This document shows positions 30,338 through 42,300 of a DNA stretch of 64,000 nucleotides, piece after piece. The notes under the pieces are model-generated. The model was not told where the DNA came from. It worked only from the letters and a program-made list of their open reading frames with translations, and made no database searches. The DNA is from Spinacia oleracea (taxonomy: Eukaryota; Streptophyta; Magnoliopsida; Caryophyllales; Amaranthaceae), in assembly GCF_020520425.1 (NCBI RefSeq), contig NC_079489.1, positions 16,020,001-16,084,000 of the forward strand, written 5' to 3'. The position numbers and the translations under genes were made by a program. Numbering within the stretch: position 1 is the first letter of the stretch; every line of letters starts with the position of its first letter.

Positions 30338-32953
30338 TGTAATCCCCCGTAATTTTATTATATTCTATTTATATATTTTAACGTATATTTAATATATTTA
30401 AATGTAATTTACGAATTTTAGAAATGAATATGTAATTAAAATATAATTATGTTATTACATTTTGAATATTTTAAATGATTTATGAAATCAAATTGATTTT
30501 GACTTTTACGTTAAAACGAATTAGGATTTTGGAATCACGTTCTATTGGAACTAGAAAGCAAATCCTAAATTCTTAATTCTACTCCTAGCCCACTTGAAAA
30601 GCCCAACCATTAAAACCCAAAAGAACTCAAACCCTCACCCAAAACAAATTCACGTAAAAAGAAAAATCAAGCCTCCTCTCCCTCCTTCAACTCCACGTAC
30701 AACATCCTCCCTGCAGTTTTCTCTCCTCCCTTCGTCCGCCGCTTCTGCCCAGCCACCGGACAACCATCACCGCCGGTAACTCTCTTTCTCTCCCCCTCGT
30801 GTTTCTTTCTCTCTTTCGTCGTCTTTCTCTCCTCACTCACTAACTCTTTGTTTTTCTTGCGAAGCACCACCAGTGCACGCAACAACCAGCCCTGTCGCCT
30901 GTTCCTAGCCGCCACCTACTCGCGCCGCCGGTCTATCGCATTATATTTCCCGGTAACCGCCTCTCTTGTCCTTCCTTCGTTCGTTCTTTTTCTCTGTATT
31001 TCTTGCTCTCCTCAATTGTGTTCCTGCTGTTGCACAGCCATCGCACGACCCAGCCACGTCGACGACAACCATCAACCCAGCCGCTGCCGCGCCGCCGTCC
31101 CCGGACCGCCGGCCGCCCACTCTTCCTCTTCTTTTGGTTAATTCCTTTTAAACCCTAAGCTAATTTAATTATTTAATTACGTTTTATTAATTCAATTTAT
31201 ATTTTTCTTGAGTTAAGTTTATGATTTTATGATTTAATTACGAATTTAAGACTTACTTGTTTGCATAATTAAATTATCAAATTTCAGATTACATAATTCG
31301 ATTGAAACAAGAATTTGAATTATTTAAGGCATGAATTTTAATGTTTTAATGGTTTTAAATCATGGTAGAATGAGTATGAATTATTGAAACTATTATTTTT
31401 ATGTTCTAAGCATGATAAGTTGGTTTTGGGAAGTTTGTAAACGAATTTATATTGCTGAAAATTTAAGTATGATATTTGCAAAGAGTTTTCAACGAATTTC
31501 AATCTTTAATTCAATAATTGTTATGCTAGGAAATCAAATATTCAAGTTTTGTTATTGGAGAAAAGTTCTAAATATGTTTAGGATGTAGTTAGAATGTGTT
31601 AGTATAGTTGTGAATGATTAGAAGTTGATTGGGGATATTTGTTGGTTGTTTTAGGCGGAGAATTCTCTTTAGGCGACTTTTGAAAGTGTTAAGGTGGCCT
31701 ATCAGTTTGTTTACACAAGGTACGTACATACTTGTGTGCTTGGAATGTGTGCTAATTGTTGAAACCATGTTGAATCTTGTTGTTGAACTTGGTTATGTTG
31801 ATATTATTGTTGAACTTGGTGATGTTGATATTATGGACGAACTGGGTTATATTGAATGTGCATGTTTAATACTGTTGGACAAACTTATTGAACTTATTTT
31901 GCACTATAAGAACTGTAACATGTTAGTATGGATGTTTGATACAAACATGTTGGTTGGGAACACTAGATTATTCTATATGATTGGGTTGGATCAATTGGTT
32001 GTTGTTCCCTTTCTATCTTTTCACTACTTTATAAGGGCAAAAACAGTTGTGAACAAATGTGAATTGTCTGTCTTATGTAATGGTTGAGTCATAACGGAGT
32101 CTCAATTTGTAAATCATGTAAAGTGAAACTGAATAGCAATAGCTTTAGACTGTGCACGTCTGAAGTGACGGACAAACAGGAGTTGGGGTTCATGGTGGTA
32201 GCCCATGGCCTTTTCTGGGACCGGATTGATCACCGTGTCCTATTTTTATTTAAACGTTCCTCGATATCGCAGGTCACTGAGGTTACGGAGTCGCGCCCGT
32301 ACCTCGTCTTCCTTAGTGAAGACTTCTGGATGGTCAACTCGGTCCATTGTCTATTTCAACTAAAATGATATTATGGTTATTAAGTCTAGCTTAGTCTAGT
32401 CAAGTATAATCGTCAAATTATTATGTTTTGTCTGTCCTTACTTATATTTATTAGTATCATGTTAGGGTTGTGGGTTTGATAGTATCATGCTAGGATTGTT
32501 GTTGTTTTAGTATGTAGTACTCAGCTTTGCTGATTACGTGCTTTGTTTGTGTGTGTTGATCATGGCTATGCCTTATTGATCCTGTGATGACCCATCTTTG
32601 GTGAGCAGTCTCTAAGGATCAATGAGCGTTGCCCATCTACAGGTTTGAAGATGATGCATCATTGGGATCGGGATTAGAGAGCTTGTAGTTCTATTCGTTT
32701 AATTAAGTGATTTAATTTGTTAACTTGGTTTTGAAATTTGTCGTACTATTCGTATTTCCTTAATTCAGTTAATTGGTTTGGACCTAATATGTAATAGATT
32801 ATTTATGAACCTAAAAGTTAGTTTCATGTTTTCCGCTGCAAAATTCTGAATAAGCCGTAACGTTTTCACACGGGCGATAATACTTTGATAATTCCCTACA
32901 GTTATATTTAAAAAGAGGTTATTTTAGAAAATGGGAATTGTTGGGGTGTTACA
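30338..32953 (+). repeat. 5' LTR (2,616 bp)
   Basis: Starts TGTAATCCCC and ends GGTGTTACA. It matches 39373-42117 throughout, except that the 129 bp present at 41074-41202 are missing after position 32038. The solo LTR retains this segment, so the 5' LTR has the deletion. It holds an AT-rich start, a GC-rich C/T block (30600-31150) and an AT-rich tail. Pro/Ser-rich ORFs in the GC block occur in all LTR copies and have no known domain. Confidence 0.95.
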
Positions 32954-32956
32954 AAG

Positions 32957-32968
32957 TGGTATCAGAGC
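32957..32968 (+). other. Primer binding site, tRNA-Met type
   Basis: TGGTATCAGAGC, 3 nt after the 5' LTR, is the standard plant LTR-element PBS complementary to the 3' end of initiator tRNA-Met. Confidence 0.95.
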
Positions 32969-33191
32969 TAAAGGTTTTACTGACATTTCGTGTCTACCTT
33001 TTATATCTTAGGCGCCTAACCAACTAATTAGTTACGTAAAAGTAATTTCGCACTAGTGAATAAATTTAAAGTTATTAGCTAGAAATGTTTGAATTTATTT
33101 TAATATTGACTCTTGAATCGTGCTTTGAAATACGTTTTTGGTTATGCGAATTAATGTATTTCGATTCTTTTGAAATTCAAATTAATATTTC

Positions 33192-33241
33192 AAAAAAAAA
33201 AAAAAAAAAAAAAAATTTACTGCTGCTGCTGCTACAGTACC

Positions 33242-33276
<35 letters not shown>
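33192..33276 (+). repeat. Two poly(A) tracts (25 and 33 nt) separated by a (TGC)n block
   Basis: A runs at 33192-33216 and 33244-33276 flank 'tttactgctgctgctgct'. They lie in the leader between the PBS and the first ORF of the gypsy element. Lengths may be unstable or mis-assembled. Confidence 0.85.
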
Positions 33277-33279
<3 letters not shown>

Positions 33280-33603
33280 AATTATTTATCCTTTTATAAT
33301 TATTCTTTTAATCCATCCAATTCTTATAAATCATTCTTGTTTTATTCTTTTATGCTTCAATGTTTGATATACTATGATTATTTTGAAAGTTGGGTAGTAT
33401 AGGAAAGGGCATATAGAATAGAATCATTGTGTCTGCATTATGTTTACATGATTGTAATTTCTCTACCTGCTAACTGTCGTGTCTTTCCTATGCTTTGCGA
33501 TTGATATACATTCTTACTCATTGTGTATTGTGGGATCATACGGTAAGTGAGAGTACTAATTACTAACATAGAAACTATGTTTAATTGTTATAGATCTCTA
33601 ATC

Positions 33604-34143
33604 ATGTCTGGCATGGAAGGAAATAGAATAGGGAGCAACTCTAACCCTATTATTCTAAGCGATGATGAAAATGAAATGGATTACGAGTCTGACATTAACA
33701 GTTACACCAGCCATGAACTTGTTCTGCGTCGAGTTTTAAGAGCAGGAGAACCTGATAGTGATGATGAAGCCCTTCGTGAATTTGATCGTGCTAGAGGGCA
33801 AACTAGGGTCGATATTTATCAAGCTGTTTTGAGACCTGAAAGCGATTCGGAGCCTGAGTTTGAGCATGAATTTGGGTTTGAGTTCGAACAAGAATTTGAG
33901 TTTGAGTTCGAACATGAATTAGAGGTTGAACCTGAGTTTGAGTTTGAGCCCGAACATGAACCTGAACCTGAGCCTGAGCCAGAGGAAGCTAATCATCAAC
34001 TTCAAGGTCTACGAAGATCCTCTAGGCCAAGAAAAGAAGCTTATTATTTTGATATGGATGACGATGATGAACTTAAATATGAGCTATTCACCCTAGAAGG
34101 TTATAGCGAGTCAAAGGACAAGTCTGATGATGTTTCCCTTTAG
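33604..34143 (+). CDS. Accessory acidic repeat protein of the gypsy element
   Basis: A 179-residue frame between the PBS and gag on the element's sense strand. I do not recognise it. The first 80 residues are acidic and include DDENEMDYESD. Residues ~100-145 form a degenerate E-F/E-P repeat (EFEHEFGFEFEQEFEFEFEH), followed by the basic patch RRSSRPRKEAYYFDMDDDDE. No zinc knuckle, membrane segment or catalytic motif is seen. The frame can extend upstream to 33547, but MSGMEGN at 33604 begins the compositionally typical part. Some plant gypsy lineages carry extra ORFs, but these more often lie 3' of pol. The repeat could also be a selection-free expansion. Confidence 0.6.
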   Translation: MSGMEGNRIGSNSNPIILSDDENEMDYESDINSYTSHELVLRRVLRAGEPDSDDEALREFDRARGQTRVDIYQAVLRPESDSEPEFEHEFGFEFEQEFEFEFEHELEVEPEFEFEPEHEPEPEPEPEEANHQLQGLRRSSRPRKEAYYFDMDDDDELKYELFTLEGYSESKDKSDDVSL

Positions 34144-34542
34144 CTTTGCTTACATATTTAGTTGTGTGTGAGAAAAATGTTGGACAATCCGCCCAACCAT
34201 AGTTTATGTTTATATCGTAGAACCTTTTTACTTTATTTTGAGAACAGGTGTGTGTTAATATTTAGGATTGTTATTGACATTCTTCTGAGGAATAAAAGTT
34301 AGATTATTGACTATCTAAAGATCAGAGTATTACGGGCACGCAAGGGGAATGTTTTCTTCTTTTATTCTAACTTATTATTCGCGATGATTGAAGTTATTCC
34401 TTGTCTCTCAGTTGAATGTTTTGCATGATTGTTCATTTCGTGTGCATTTTGAATGTTAATGTGATATTGCATTGCTAGAGGATAATGTAAGTAAAGTTTT
34501 GAACCTGAATTAGAGCATATAAATTTCAGGTCGCGCTCTAGG

Positions 34543-37500
34543 ATGGCCAATAATAGTGACCTAGCTGCTGCTATTCGCCTCTTGGCGGAAAAACTAACCC
34601 AGGAAAGAACTGAGCGTCCCGATTCTGCAGGGGACATGTTTGAAAGGCTTGCGAAAGTTAAACCACCATACTTTAAGGGGCAGGCAGACCCCACCTTCCT
34701 TGAAAACTGGATCAGGGAATTTGAGAAACTATTTGGTGCGGTAAACTGTCCTGAGCATATGAAAGTAGGCCAAGCTGTCCTCTACTTGAAAGATGAGGCC
34801 GACCTTTGGTGGAGGGAAAATGGGACTAGACTAAGCGCTGCTGAGGGATTCAATTGGGATTCTTTTATTGTTGCTTTGAGGGGGAAGTTTTATCCTCCTT
34901 TTATGAGGAAGCAGAAAGCCCAGGAATTTATCAACCTTAGGATGGGGAATATGACCATTGCTGAATACTACAGTAAGTTTATAGCTTTGTCGAGGTTTTC
35001 ACTTGAGGTGGTAGCTACTGAGGAACTAAAGGCTCAGAGGTTTGAGCAAGGGTTAACCGATGAGATCCAACTGGGATTAGGCGGGGAAACCTTTACGTCC
35101 TTAGACATTGTTTATGGGAGAGATGCTCATATCTACGGCCTTCAGACCAGGAGAGACAAAAAGAATATTGTTGTTGGGGATAAAAGGAAAGAGTTTAATG
35201 CTGGGGGAAGTCAGGGGAACTTCAAAAGGAATAGAAATGGAAATGGGAATGGTAATGGTAGTGGTAATGGTAATGGTAATGGTAATTTCCAGGGAAGAAA
35301 CAACCAGGGAAATAACTATAACAACAGAAACCAAACTGTCAGAGTGTACCACTGCAAGAGGTGCAACAACAACCACCCTGGGAAGGATTGTAAGGGGGAA
35401 TTGGTAATTTGCAACTATTGTCATAAGAAGGGACATAGGGAGTTTGAATGCTTCACAAAACAGAAGAGAGAGCAAAATAGTGTTGGGAGTAGTAACCCAT
35501 GGAAACCAGGGTTTAACCATTCGGGGAACCAAAGTTCGAAGCCTGCTGGGGCACCAAACAACCAGGGAAACCAAAACAAACCTGCCAATGGAAGCAACAA
35601 TAACAACAAGACTCCCGGAAAGCTGTTCGTAATGAGTAGAAATGAAGCTGAACGTTCTGCAGACGTAGTTTCGGGTACTTTCTCTATCAACTCCTTACCT
35701 GTTAAAACATTGTTTGATTCAGGGGCAACATATTCTTTTATTTCGACCTCTATTGTTAAAAATTTGAAGTTAGTAGATTTTGAGGCAATTGATTTACCTG
35801 TTAGTATGCCTAATGGTGCAACAATAAGGTGTGCGAAACTATTTAAGAACTTGCCTTTGAAGATAAAAGATTGCACTTTTCCATCTAATTTGATAGAATT
35901 TAGTTTGGGGGACCTAGATGTGATTCTGGGGATGGATTGGCTAAGCTTATACAAGGCCAGGATAGATTGCGAGATTCAGAAAGTAAGCCTAAAGAACCCT
36001 ACTGGGAAATCAATATCATATAGACGTTTTGGGAAGTCTAGGAACTTTGGGGTGATCTCCGCATTACAAGTGAGGAAACTGGTCAATAAAGGGTGTGAAC
36101 TATTTTTCTGTAGTGTCCAAGATGTGAGTAAGAAAGTTGGGGTAGAGATAGAGGATGTCCCAGTCGTAAGAGAATTTGTAGATGTATTTCCGGATGAGAT
36201 CCCGGGTATGCCACCGGCTAGAACCCTTGAATTTACCATAGAGTTAAATCCCGGAACTGCACCTATATCCAAAGCACCTTATAGGATGGCACCCCCAGAA
36301 ATGAGTGAGTTAAAGACACAATTGCAGGATTTGTTCGACAAGGGGTACATTAGGCCTAGTGCATCACCGTGGGGAGCTCCAGTATTGTTTGTCAAAAAGA
36401 AAGATGGGAGTATGCGGCTATGTATTGATTATAGGGAGTTGAACAACGTAACAATCAAAAACAAATATCCTTTGCCTAGGATAGATGACCTGTTTGACCA
36501 GTTGAACGGGGCAAGTGTATTCTCAAAGATTGATTTGCGTTCGGGATATCACCAATTGAGGGTAGCTGAAAAAGACATTCCTAAGACTGCATTTAGGACT
36601 CGTTATGGTCATTATGAGTTTACAGTAATGCCTTTTGGGTTAACCAATGCACCCGCCATCTTTATGGATCTGATGAATAGGATTTTCCATGAGTTCCTAG
36701 ATAAGTTTGTGGTGGTATTCATTGATGATATTCTGATCTATTCGAGGAATGAAAAGGAACATGACGAACATTTGAGGGTTATCTTGGAGACGCTTAGGAA
36801 GAACCAGTTGTATGCAAAGTTCTCTAAGTGCGAGTTCCGTCTGGAAAAGGTAGCATTTTTGGGGCATTATGTGTCAAAGGAAGGAGTCTCTGTGGATCCT
36901 GCCAAGATTCAAGCTGTGAGTGAGTGGCCTACCCCGAAGAATGTGTCTGATATTCGGAGTTTCTTAGGTCTAGCTGGGTATTATAGGAGATTTGTGAGAG
37001 ATTTCTCAAAAATAGCAAAACCCACGACCAACTTAATGAAGAAAGAATCAAAATTTGAGTGGAGCGAAAAATGTGAGGAAGCCTTCCAAATCCTCAAAGA
37101 ACGTTTAACCTCAGCACCTGTTTTAACCTTGCCTGATGGGAATGAAGGGTTTGAGGTATATAGTGATGCGTCGAAGAATGGGTTGGGGTGTGTATTACAG
37201 CAAAATGGGAAGGTGATTGCGTATGCGTCGCGTCAATTAAAACCATATGAGGCTAATTACCCTACCCACGATCTAGAGCTAGCTGCGATTGTTTTCGCTT
37301 TGAAAATTTGGAGACATTACCTCTATGGGGCAACATGTAAGATCTTCACAGACCACAAAAGCCTAAAATACATTTTCACCCAGAAAGATCTCAACATGAG
37401 ACAAAGAAGATGGTTAGAGTTGATCAAGGACTATGATTTGAACATCCAGTACCATGAGGGGAAAGCAAACGTAGTTGCCGATGCATTGAGTAGGAAATCT

Positions 37501-39090
37501 AGCCATAGTATGAATGTCTTGATAGTGCCTGAAGAGTTGTGTCGAGACATGCAGAGACTTAGCCTGGAAATAGTAAACCCTGGGGAAACCAAAGCAAAAC
37601 TGAGTGCATTATCATTGGGGTTGTCTATATTCGAGGAGATTAGAGAAAGTCAAGCTGGGGATGAGTGCCTAGAGAGAATCAAAGAAAAGATGGGTCAAGG
37701 GAAAGAAGTGGATTTCAAGATTCATGAAGATGGTAGTTTGAGGTTCAAAGGGAGATGGTGCGTACCACAAAAGTGTGAAGAACTCAAGAGACGTCTTATG
37801 GACGAGGGGCATAATACTCCATATTCTGTGCACCCTGGGGGTGACAAGTTGTACAAAGACCTGAAACAAATCTATTGGTGGCCTAATATGAAACGGGAAG
37901 TTGCTGAGTTTGTGTCTAGATGCCTAACCTGTCAGAAAGTCAAAATAGACCACAAAAGACCCATGGGGAAAGTTCAACCTTTAGAAGTGCCTGGATGGAA
38001 GTGGGATTCCATTTCTATGGATTTTGTTACTGCCTTGCCTAGATCAAAGAACGGAAATGATACCATTTGGGTGATTGTGGATCGTCTAACAAAATCAGCC
38101 GTGTTTATTCCGATTAAAGAGACTTGGAAAAAGAAACAGCTTGCAAGGACATACATTAAGCATGTGGTGAGGTTGCATGGGGTCCCAACCGATATTATCT
38201 CAGACCGTGACTCAAGATTCCTCTCGAAATTTTGGCAAAAAGTCCAGTTGAACCTTGGGACAACTTTGAAAATGAGCACTGCTTTCCACCCTGCAACCGA
38301 TGGTCAGACTGAGAGAACTAACCAGACTATGGAAGATATGTTGAGGGCTTGTGCAATTGACTTTAAGGGTAGTTGGGAAGACCATCTAGACTTGATCGAA
38401 TTTTCATACAACAATAGCTACCACGCAAGCATTAAGATGGCACCTTTTGAGGCACTATATGGGAGAAAATGTAGAAGTCCCACCTGCTGGAATGATTTCA
38501 GTGAAAATTTAGTCTTGGGAACGGAATTCATTGAAGAGACTGTCAAGAATGTGAAAATAATTCAGGCTAGAATTCAAGCTGCCCAGGATAGGCAAAAGAG
38601 TTATGCTGATTTGAAAAGAAGAGATGATGAATTTGCAGTAGGTGATAAAGTGTTCCTGAAAGTATCACCAACCAAGGGTGTGATGAGATTTGGGAAGAAG
38701 GGCAAGCTAAGTGCCAAGTATGTAGGCCCATATGAGATTCTGCAACGAATAGGGAAAGTAGCATACAAGTTAGCCTTGCCAATGGAGTTCGAAAAGATGC
38801 ACGACGTGTTTCACATTTCCCAACTAAAGCGCTATATCCATGACGAGCGTCATATCTTAGAGCCTGAGAGAATCCAGATTGATAGTAGCCTCACATACGA
38901 AGAAAGGCCTGTGAAAATCCTTGATAGAAAAGTGCGTAGTACACGCAATAAGGACGTCAGCATAGTGAAAGTGCTTTGGTCGAACCACGAGTACGAAGAG
39001 GCCACGTGGGAAGCCGAAGCTGAAATGAAGATCAAGTATCCGGAGTTATTTTCTGAGGTGAGTTACGAGGGCGTAACTCGTTTTCTTTAA
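34543..39090 (+). CDS. Gag-Pol polyprotein of the Ty3/gypsy element (1515 aa)
   Basis: A single open frame. Gag core ~1-200, with a Gly/Asn-rich linker near 225-260. The CCHC zinc knuckle spans C290 to C303 ([14 protein letters not shown]), after a second Cys/His cluster (CKRCNNNH). Protease DSGATYSF near 391. Reverse transcriptase with CIDYRELNN at ~627 and the catalytic FIDD box at 726-729. RNase H with [10 protein letters not shown] near 873. Integrase zinc finger H1090/H1097/C1127/C1130 and catalytic D1160, D1221, E1257 (D-D-35-E). A chromodomain-like end at ~1459-1505 ([22 protein letters not shown]). Gag and Pol share one frame without a shift. No stop or frameshift, so it is potentially functional. 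Start: first [11 protein letters not shown], just after the leader. Confidence 0.96.
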   Translation: MANNSDLAAAIRLLAEKLTQERTERPDSAGDMFERLAKVKPPYFKGQADPTFLENWIREFEKLFGAVNCPEHMKVGQAVLYLKDEADLWWRENGTRLSAAEGFNWDSFIVALRGKFYPPFMRKQKAQEFINLRMGNMTIAEYYSKFIALSRFSLEVVATEELKAQRFEQGLTDEIQLGLGGETFTSLDIVYGRDAHIYGLQTRRDKKNIVVGDKRKEFNAGGSQGNFKRNRNGNGNGNGSGNGNGNGNFQGRNNQGNNYNNRNQTVRVYHCKRCNNNHPGKDCKGELVICNYCHKKGHREFECFTKQKREQNSVGSSNPWKPGFNHSGNQSSKPAGAPNNQGNQNKPANGSNNNNKTPGKLFVMSRNEAERSADVVSGTFSINSLPVKTLFDSGATYSFISTSIVKNLKLVDFEAIDLPVSMPNGATIRCAKLFKNLPLKIKDCTFPSNLIEFSLGDLDVILGMDWLSLYKARIDCEIQKVSLKNPTGKSISYRRFGKSRNFGVISALQVRKLVNKGCELFFCSVQDVSKKVGVEIEDVPVVREFVDVFPDEIPGMPPARTLEFTIELNPGTAPISKAPYRMAPPEMSELKTQLQDLFDKGYIRPSASPWGAPVLFVKKKDGSMRLCIDYRELNNVTIKNKYPLPRIDDLFDQLNGASVFSKIDLRSGYHQLRVAEKDIPKTAFRTRYGHYEFTVMPFGLTNAPAIFMDLMNRIFHEFLDKFVVVFIDDILIYSRNEKEHDEHLRVILETLRKNQLYAKFSKCEFRLEKVAFLGHYVSKEGVSVDPAKIQAVSEWPTPKNVSDIRSFLGLAGYYRRFVRDFSKIAKPTTNLMKKESKFEWSEKCEEAFQILKERLTSAPVLTLPDGNEGFEVYSDASKNGLGCVLQQNGKVIAYASRQLKPYEANYPTHDLELAAIVFALKIWRHYLYGATCKIFTDHKSLKYIFTQKDLNMRQRRWLELIKDYDLNIQYHEGKANVVADALSRKSSHSMNVLIVPEELCRDMQRLSLEIVNPGETKAKLSALSLGLSIFEEIRESQAGDECLERIKEKMGQGKEVDFKIHEDGSLRFKGRWCVPQKCEELKRRLMDEGHNTPYSVHPGGDKLYKDLKQIYWWPNMKREVAEFVSRCLTCQKVKIDHKRPMGKVQPLEVPGWKWDSISMDFVTALPRSKNGNDTIWVIVDRLTKSAVFIPIKETWKKKQLARTYIKHVVRLHGVPTDIISDRDSRFLSKFWQKVQLNLGTTLKMSTAFHPATDGQTERTNQTMEDMLRACAIDFKGSWEDHLDLIEFSYNNSYHASIKMAPFEALYGRKCRSPTCWNDFSENLVLGTEFIEETVKNVKIIQARIQAAQDRQKSYADLKRRDDEFAVGDKVFLKVSPTKGVMRFGKKGKLSAKYVGPYEILQRIGKVAYKLALPMEFEKMHDVFHISQLKRYIHDERHILEPERIQIDSSLTYEERPVKILDRKVRSTRNKDVSIVKVLWSNHEYEEATWEAEAEMKIKYPELFSEVSYEGVTRFL

Positions 39091-39099
39091 GGGGGGTAG
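39089..39099 (+). other. Purine tract just after the gag-pol stop
   Basis: The TAA stop runs into aaggggggtagaatg. It resembles the true polypurine tract 270 bp downstream and may be a duplicated or secondary plus-strand primer site. Confidence 0.4.
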
Positions 39100-39358
39100 A
39101 ATGCGATAGAAATTCGCGCTTTTTACCTATTTTTATGATATTTTATGCATTTCATGCTTATTTTAGCAACCTTTACATGTTGATGCAAGTAAATAGATTC
39201 TCCGCATAAGAAAATTGTGTTCTTGGGTATTGCAAGTAACTCTTAGTTGGCAAAAGAGTGCACAAGAGTGGCACAAAGTACTTCTACAATTAGAATAAGT
39301 TGAAAAGTTTGGAAAAATATGTGAATTTTCGTGCCAAGTTTCGGGACGAAACTTCTTT

Positions 39359-39371
39359 TAAGAGGGGTAGA
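39359..39371 (+). other. Polypurine tract
   Basis: aagaggggtagat ends 1-2 nt before the 3' LTR and is preceded by the perfect palindrome GTTTCGGGACGAAAC at 39339-39353. The position is as expected for plus-strand priming. Confidence 0.85.
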
Positions 39372-39372
39372 T

Positions 39373-42117
39373 TGTAATCCCCCGTAATTTTATTATATTC
39401 TATTTATATATTTTAACGTATATTTAATATATTTAAATGTAATTTACGAATTTTAGAAATGAATATGTAATTAAAATATAATTATGTTATTACATTTTGA
39501 ATATTTTAAATGATTTATGAAATCAAATTGATTTTGACTTTTACGTTAAAACGAATTAGGATTTTGGAATCACGTTCTATTGGAACTAGAAAGCAAATCC
39601 TAAATTCTTAATTCTACTCCTAGCCCACTTGAAAAGCCCAACCATTAAAACCCAAAAGAACTCAAACCCTCACCCAAAACAAATTCACGTAAAAAGAAAA
39701 ATCAAGCCTCCTCTCCCTCCTTCAACTCCACGTACAGCATCCTCCCTGCAGTTTTCTCTCCTCCCTTCGTCCGCCGCTTCTGCCCAGCCACCGGACAACC
39801 ATCACCGCCGGTAACTCTCTTTCTCTCCCCCTCGTGTTTCTTTCTCTCTTTCGTCGTCTTTCTCTCCTCACTCACTAACTCTTTGTTTTTCTTGCGAAGC
39901 ACCACCAGTGCACGCAACAACCAGCCCTGTCGCCTGTTCCTAGCCGCCACCTACTCGCGCCGCCGGTCTATCGCATTATATTTCCCGGTAACCGCCTCTC
40001 TTGTCCTTCCTTCGTTCGTTCTTTTTCTCTGTATTTCTTGCTCTCCTCAATTGTGTTCCTGCTGTTGCACAGCCATCGCACGACCCAGCCACGTCGACGA
40101 CAACCATCAACCCAGCCGCTGCCGCGCCGCCGTCCCCGGACCGCCGGCCGCCCACTCTTCCTCTTCTTTTGGTTAATTCCTTTTAAACCCTAAGCTAATT
40201 TAATTATTTAATTACGTTTTATTAATTCAATTTATATTTTTCTTGAGTTAAGTTTATGATTTTATGATTTAATTACGAATTTAAGACTTACTTGTTTGCA
40301 TAATTAAATTATCAAATTTCAGATTACATAATTCGATTGAAACAAGAATTTGAATTATTTAAGGCATGAATTTTAATGTTTTAATGGTTTTAAATCATGG
40401 TAGAATGAGTATGAATTATTGAAACTATTATTTTTATGTTCTAAGCATGATAAGTTGGTTTTGGGAAGTTTGTAAACGAATTTATATTGCTGAAAATTTA
40501 AGTATGATATTTGCAAAGAGTTTTCAACGAATTTCAATCTTTAATTCAATAATTGTTATGCTAGGAAATCAAATATTCAAGTTTTGTTATTGGAGAAAAG
40601 TTCTAAATATGTTTAGGATGTAGTTAGAATGTGTTAGTATAGTTGTGAATGATTAGAAGTTGATTGGGGATATTTGTTGGTTGTTTTAGGCGGAGAATTC
40701 TCTTTAGGCGACTTTTGAAAGTGTTAAGGTGGCCTATCAGTTTGTTTACACAAGGTACGTACATACTTGTGTGCTTGGAATGTGTGCTAATTGTTGAAAC
40801 CATGTTGAATCTTGTTGTTGAACTTGGTTATGTTGATATTATTGTTGAACTTGGTGATGTTGATATTATGGACGAACTGGGTTATATTGAATGTGCATGT
40901 TTAATACTGTTGGACAAACTTATTGAACTTATTTTGCACTATAAGAACTGTAACATGTTAGTATGGATGTTTGATACAAACATGTTGGTTGGGAACACTA
41001 GATTATTCTATATGATTGGGTTGGATCAATTGGTTGTTGTTCCCTTTCTATCTTTTCACTACTTTATAAGGGCGGAGGACCTTGTTTAGTAAGTTGAAAC
41101 TTTATGCCCATATACAGGGTTGCTCATGGTTAAAGGAAAGGTTGGTTAAGTTGGAATGAGTCTTGATTGATGCTTTTATGATCACTTACTTAATTCCAAG
41201 ATAAAAACAGTTGTGAACAAATGTGAATTGTCTGTCTTATGTAATGGTTGAGTCATAACGGAGTCTCAATTTGTAAATCATGTAAAGTGAAACTGAATAG
41301 CAATAGCTTTAGACTGTGCACGTCTGAAGTGACGGACAAACAGGAGTTGGGGTTCATGGTGGTAGCCCATGGCCTTTTCTGGGACCGGATTGATCACCGT
41401 GTCCTATTTTTATTTAAACGTTCCTCGATATCGCAGGTCACTGAGGTTACGGAGTCGCGCCCGTACCTCGTCTTCCTTAGTGAAGACTTCTGGATGGTCA
41501 ACTCGGTCCATTGTCTATTTCAACTAAAATGATATTATGGTTATTAAGTCTAGCTTAGTCTAGTCAAGTATAATCGTCAAATTATTATGTTTTGTCTGTC
41601 CTTACTTATATTTATTAGTATCATGTTAGGGTTGTGGGTTTGATAGTATCATGCTAGGATTGTTGTTGTTTTAGTATGTAGTACTCAGCTTTGCTGATTA
41701 CGTGCTTTGTTTGTGTGTGTTGATCATGGCTATGCCTTATTGATCCTGTGATGACCCATCTTTGGTGAGCAGTCTCTAAGGATCAATGAGCGTTGCCCAT
41801 CTACAGGTTTGAAGATGATGCATCATTGGGATCGGGATTAGAGAGCTTGTAGTTCTATTCGTTTAATTAAGTGATTTAATTTGTTAACTTGGTTTTGAAA
41901 TTTGTCGTACTATTCGTATTTCCTTAATTCAGTTAATTGGTTTGGACCTAATATGTAATAGATTATTTATGAACCTAAAAGTTAGTTTCATGTTTTCCGC
42001 TGCAAAATTCTGAATAAGCCGTAACGTTTTCACACGGGCGATAATACTTTGATAATTCCCTACAGTTATATTTAAAAAGAGGTTATTTTAGAAAATGGGA
42101 ATTGTTGGGGTGTTACA
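39373..42117 (+). repeat. 3' LTR (2,745 bp)
   Basis: TGTAATCCCC..GGTGTTACA; nearly identical to the 5' LTR except for the 129-bp segment 41074-41202. Followed by GATTA (42118-42122), then CA, the displaced end of the solo LTR. Confidence 0.95.
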
Positions 42118-42129
42118 GATTACACAAGC
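42118..42129 (+). repeat. Nested insertion scar: GATTA + CA + CAAGC
   Basis: In order: right TSD of the gypsy element (42118-42122), the last two bases of the older solo LTR (42123-42124), and the right TSD of that LTR (42125-42129). This fixes the insertion order. Confidence 0.92.
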
Positions 42130-42300
42130 GATAGTGAATGAATATTTTTGCTTATTCGCATTTTTACATATACATGAGGGGCATTTTTTTTTTATTGTTC
42201 CAGCCCGAGTTCCTTGATGAACAATGTGCAGCAAAGATGACATTTTTCACTATGACAAACTTATAGCATGTAGAATGTTACGATTCTTACTGATTTTCAG

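Larger units (their letters stand above)
30338..42117 (+). mobile_element. Complete Ty3/gypsy chromovirus (Tekay/Del-like), nested in a solo LTR
   Basis: An 11,780-bp element with TG..CA LTRs, a PBS, an accessory ORF, an uninterrupted gag-pol frame, a polypurine tract and a GATTA duplication. The LTRs appear almost identical (one clear difference at 30703 against 39738, plus one 129-bp indel), which indicates a young insertion. A chromodomain-like C terminus after integrase places it in the chromoviruses; the Tekay/Del assignment is inference from the overall pattern. All motifs needed for movement are present. Confidence 0.95.

Noticed and set aside
30594-31151. Pro/Ser-rich ORFs in the LTR (also at 39629-40186, and reversed at 29481-29981)
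   Set aside because: They lie in the GC-rich block of every LTR copy, open in several frames at once, have no domain and drift in the solo LTR. Composition explains them.
31629-32368. Open frames in the LTR tail (31629-32087, 32084-32368 and their 3' LTR copies)
   Set aside because: The first frame differs between the two LTRs because of the 129-bp deletion, and no recognised domain is present. Not a gene.
35101-35954. Antisense and alternate-frame ORFs within gag-pol
   Set aside because: Shadows of the 1515-codon frame; low-complexity Gly/Asn coding gives long antisense frames.
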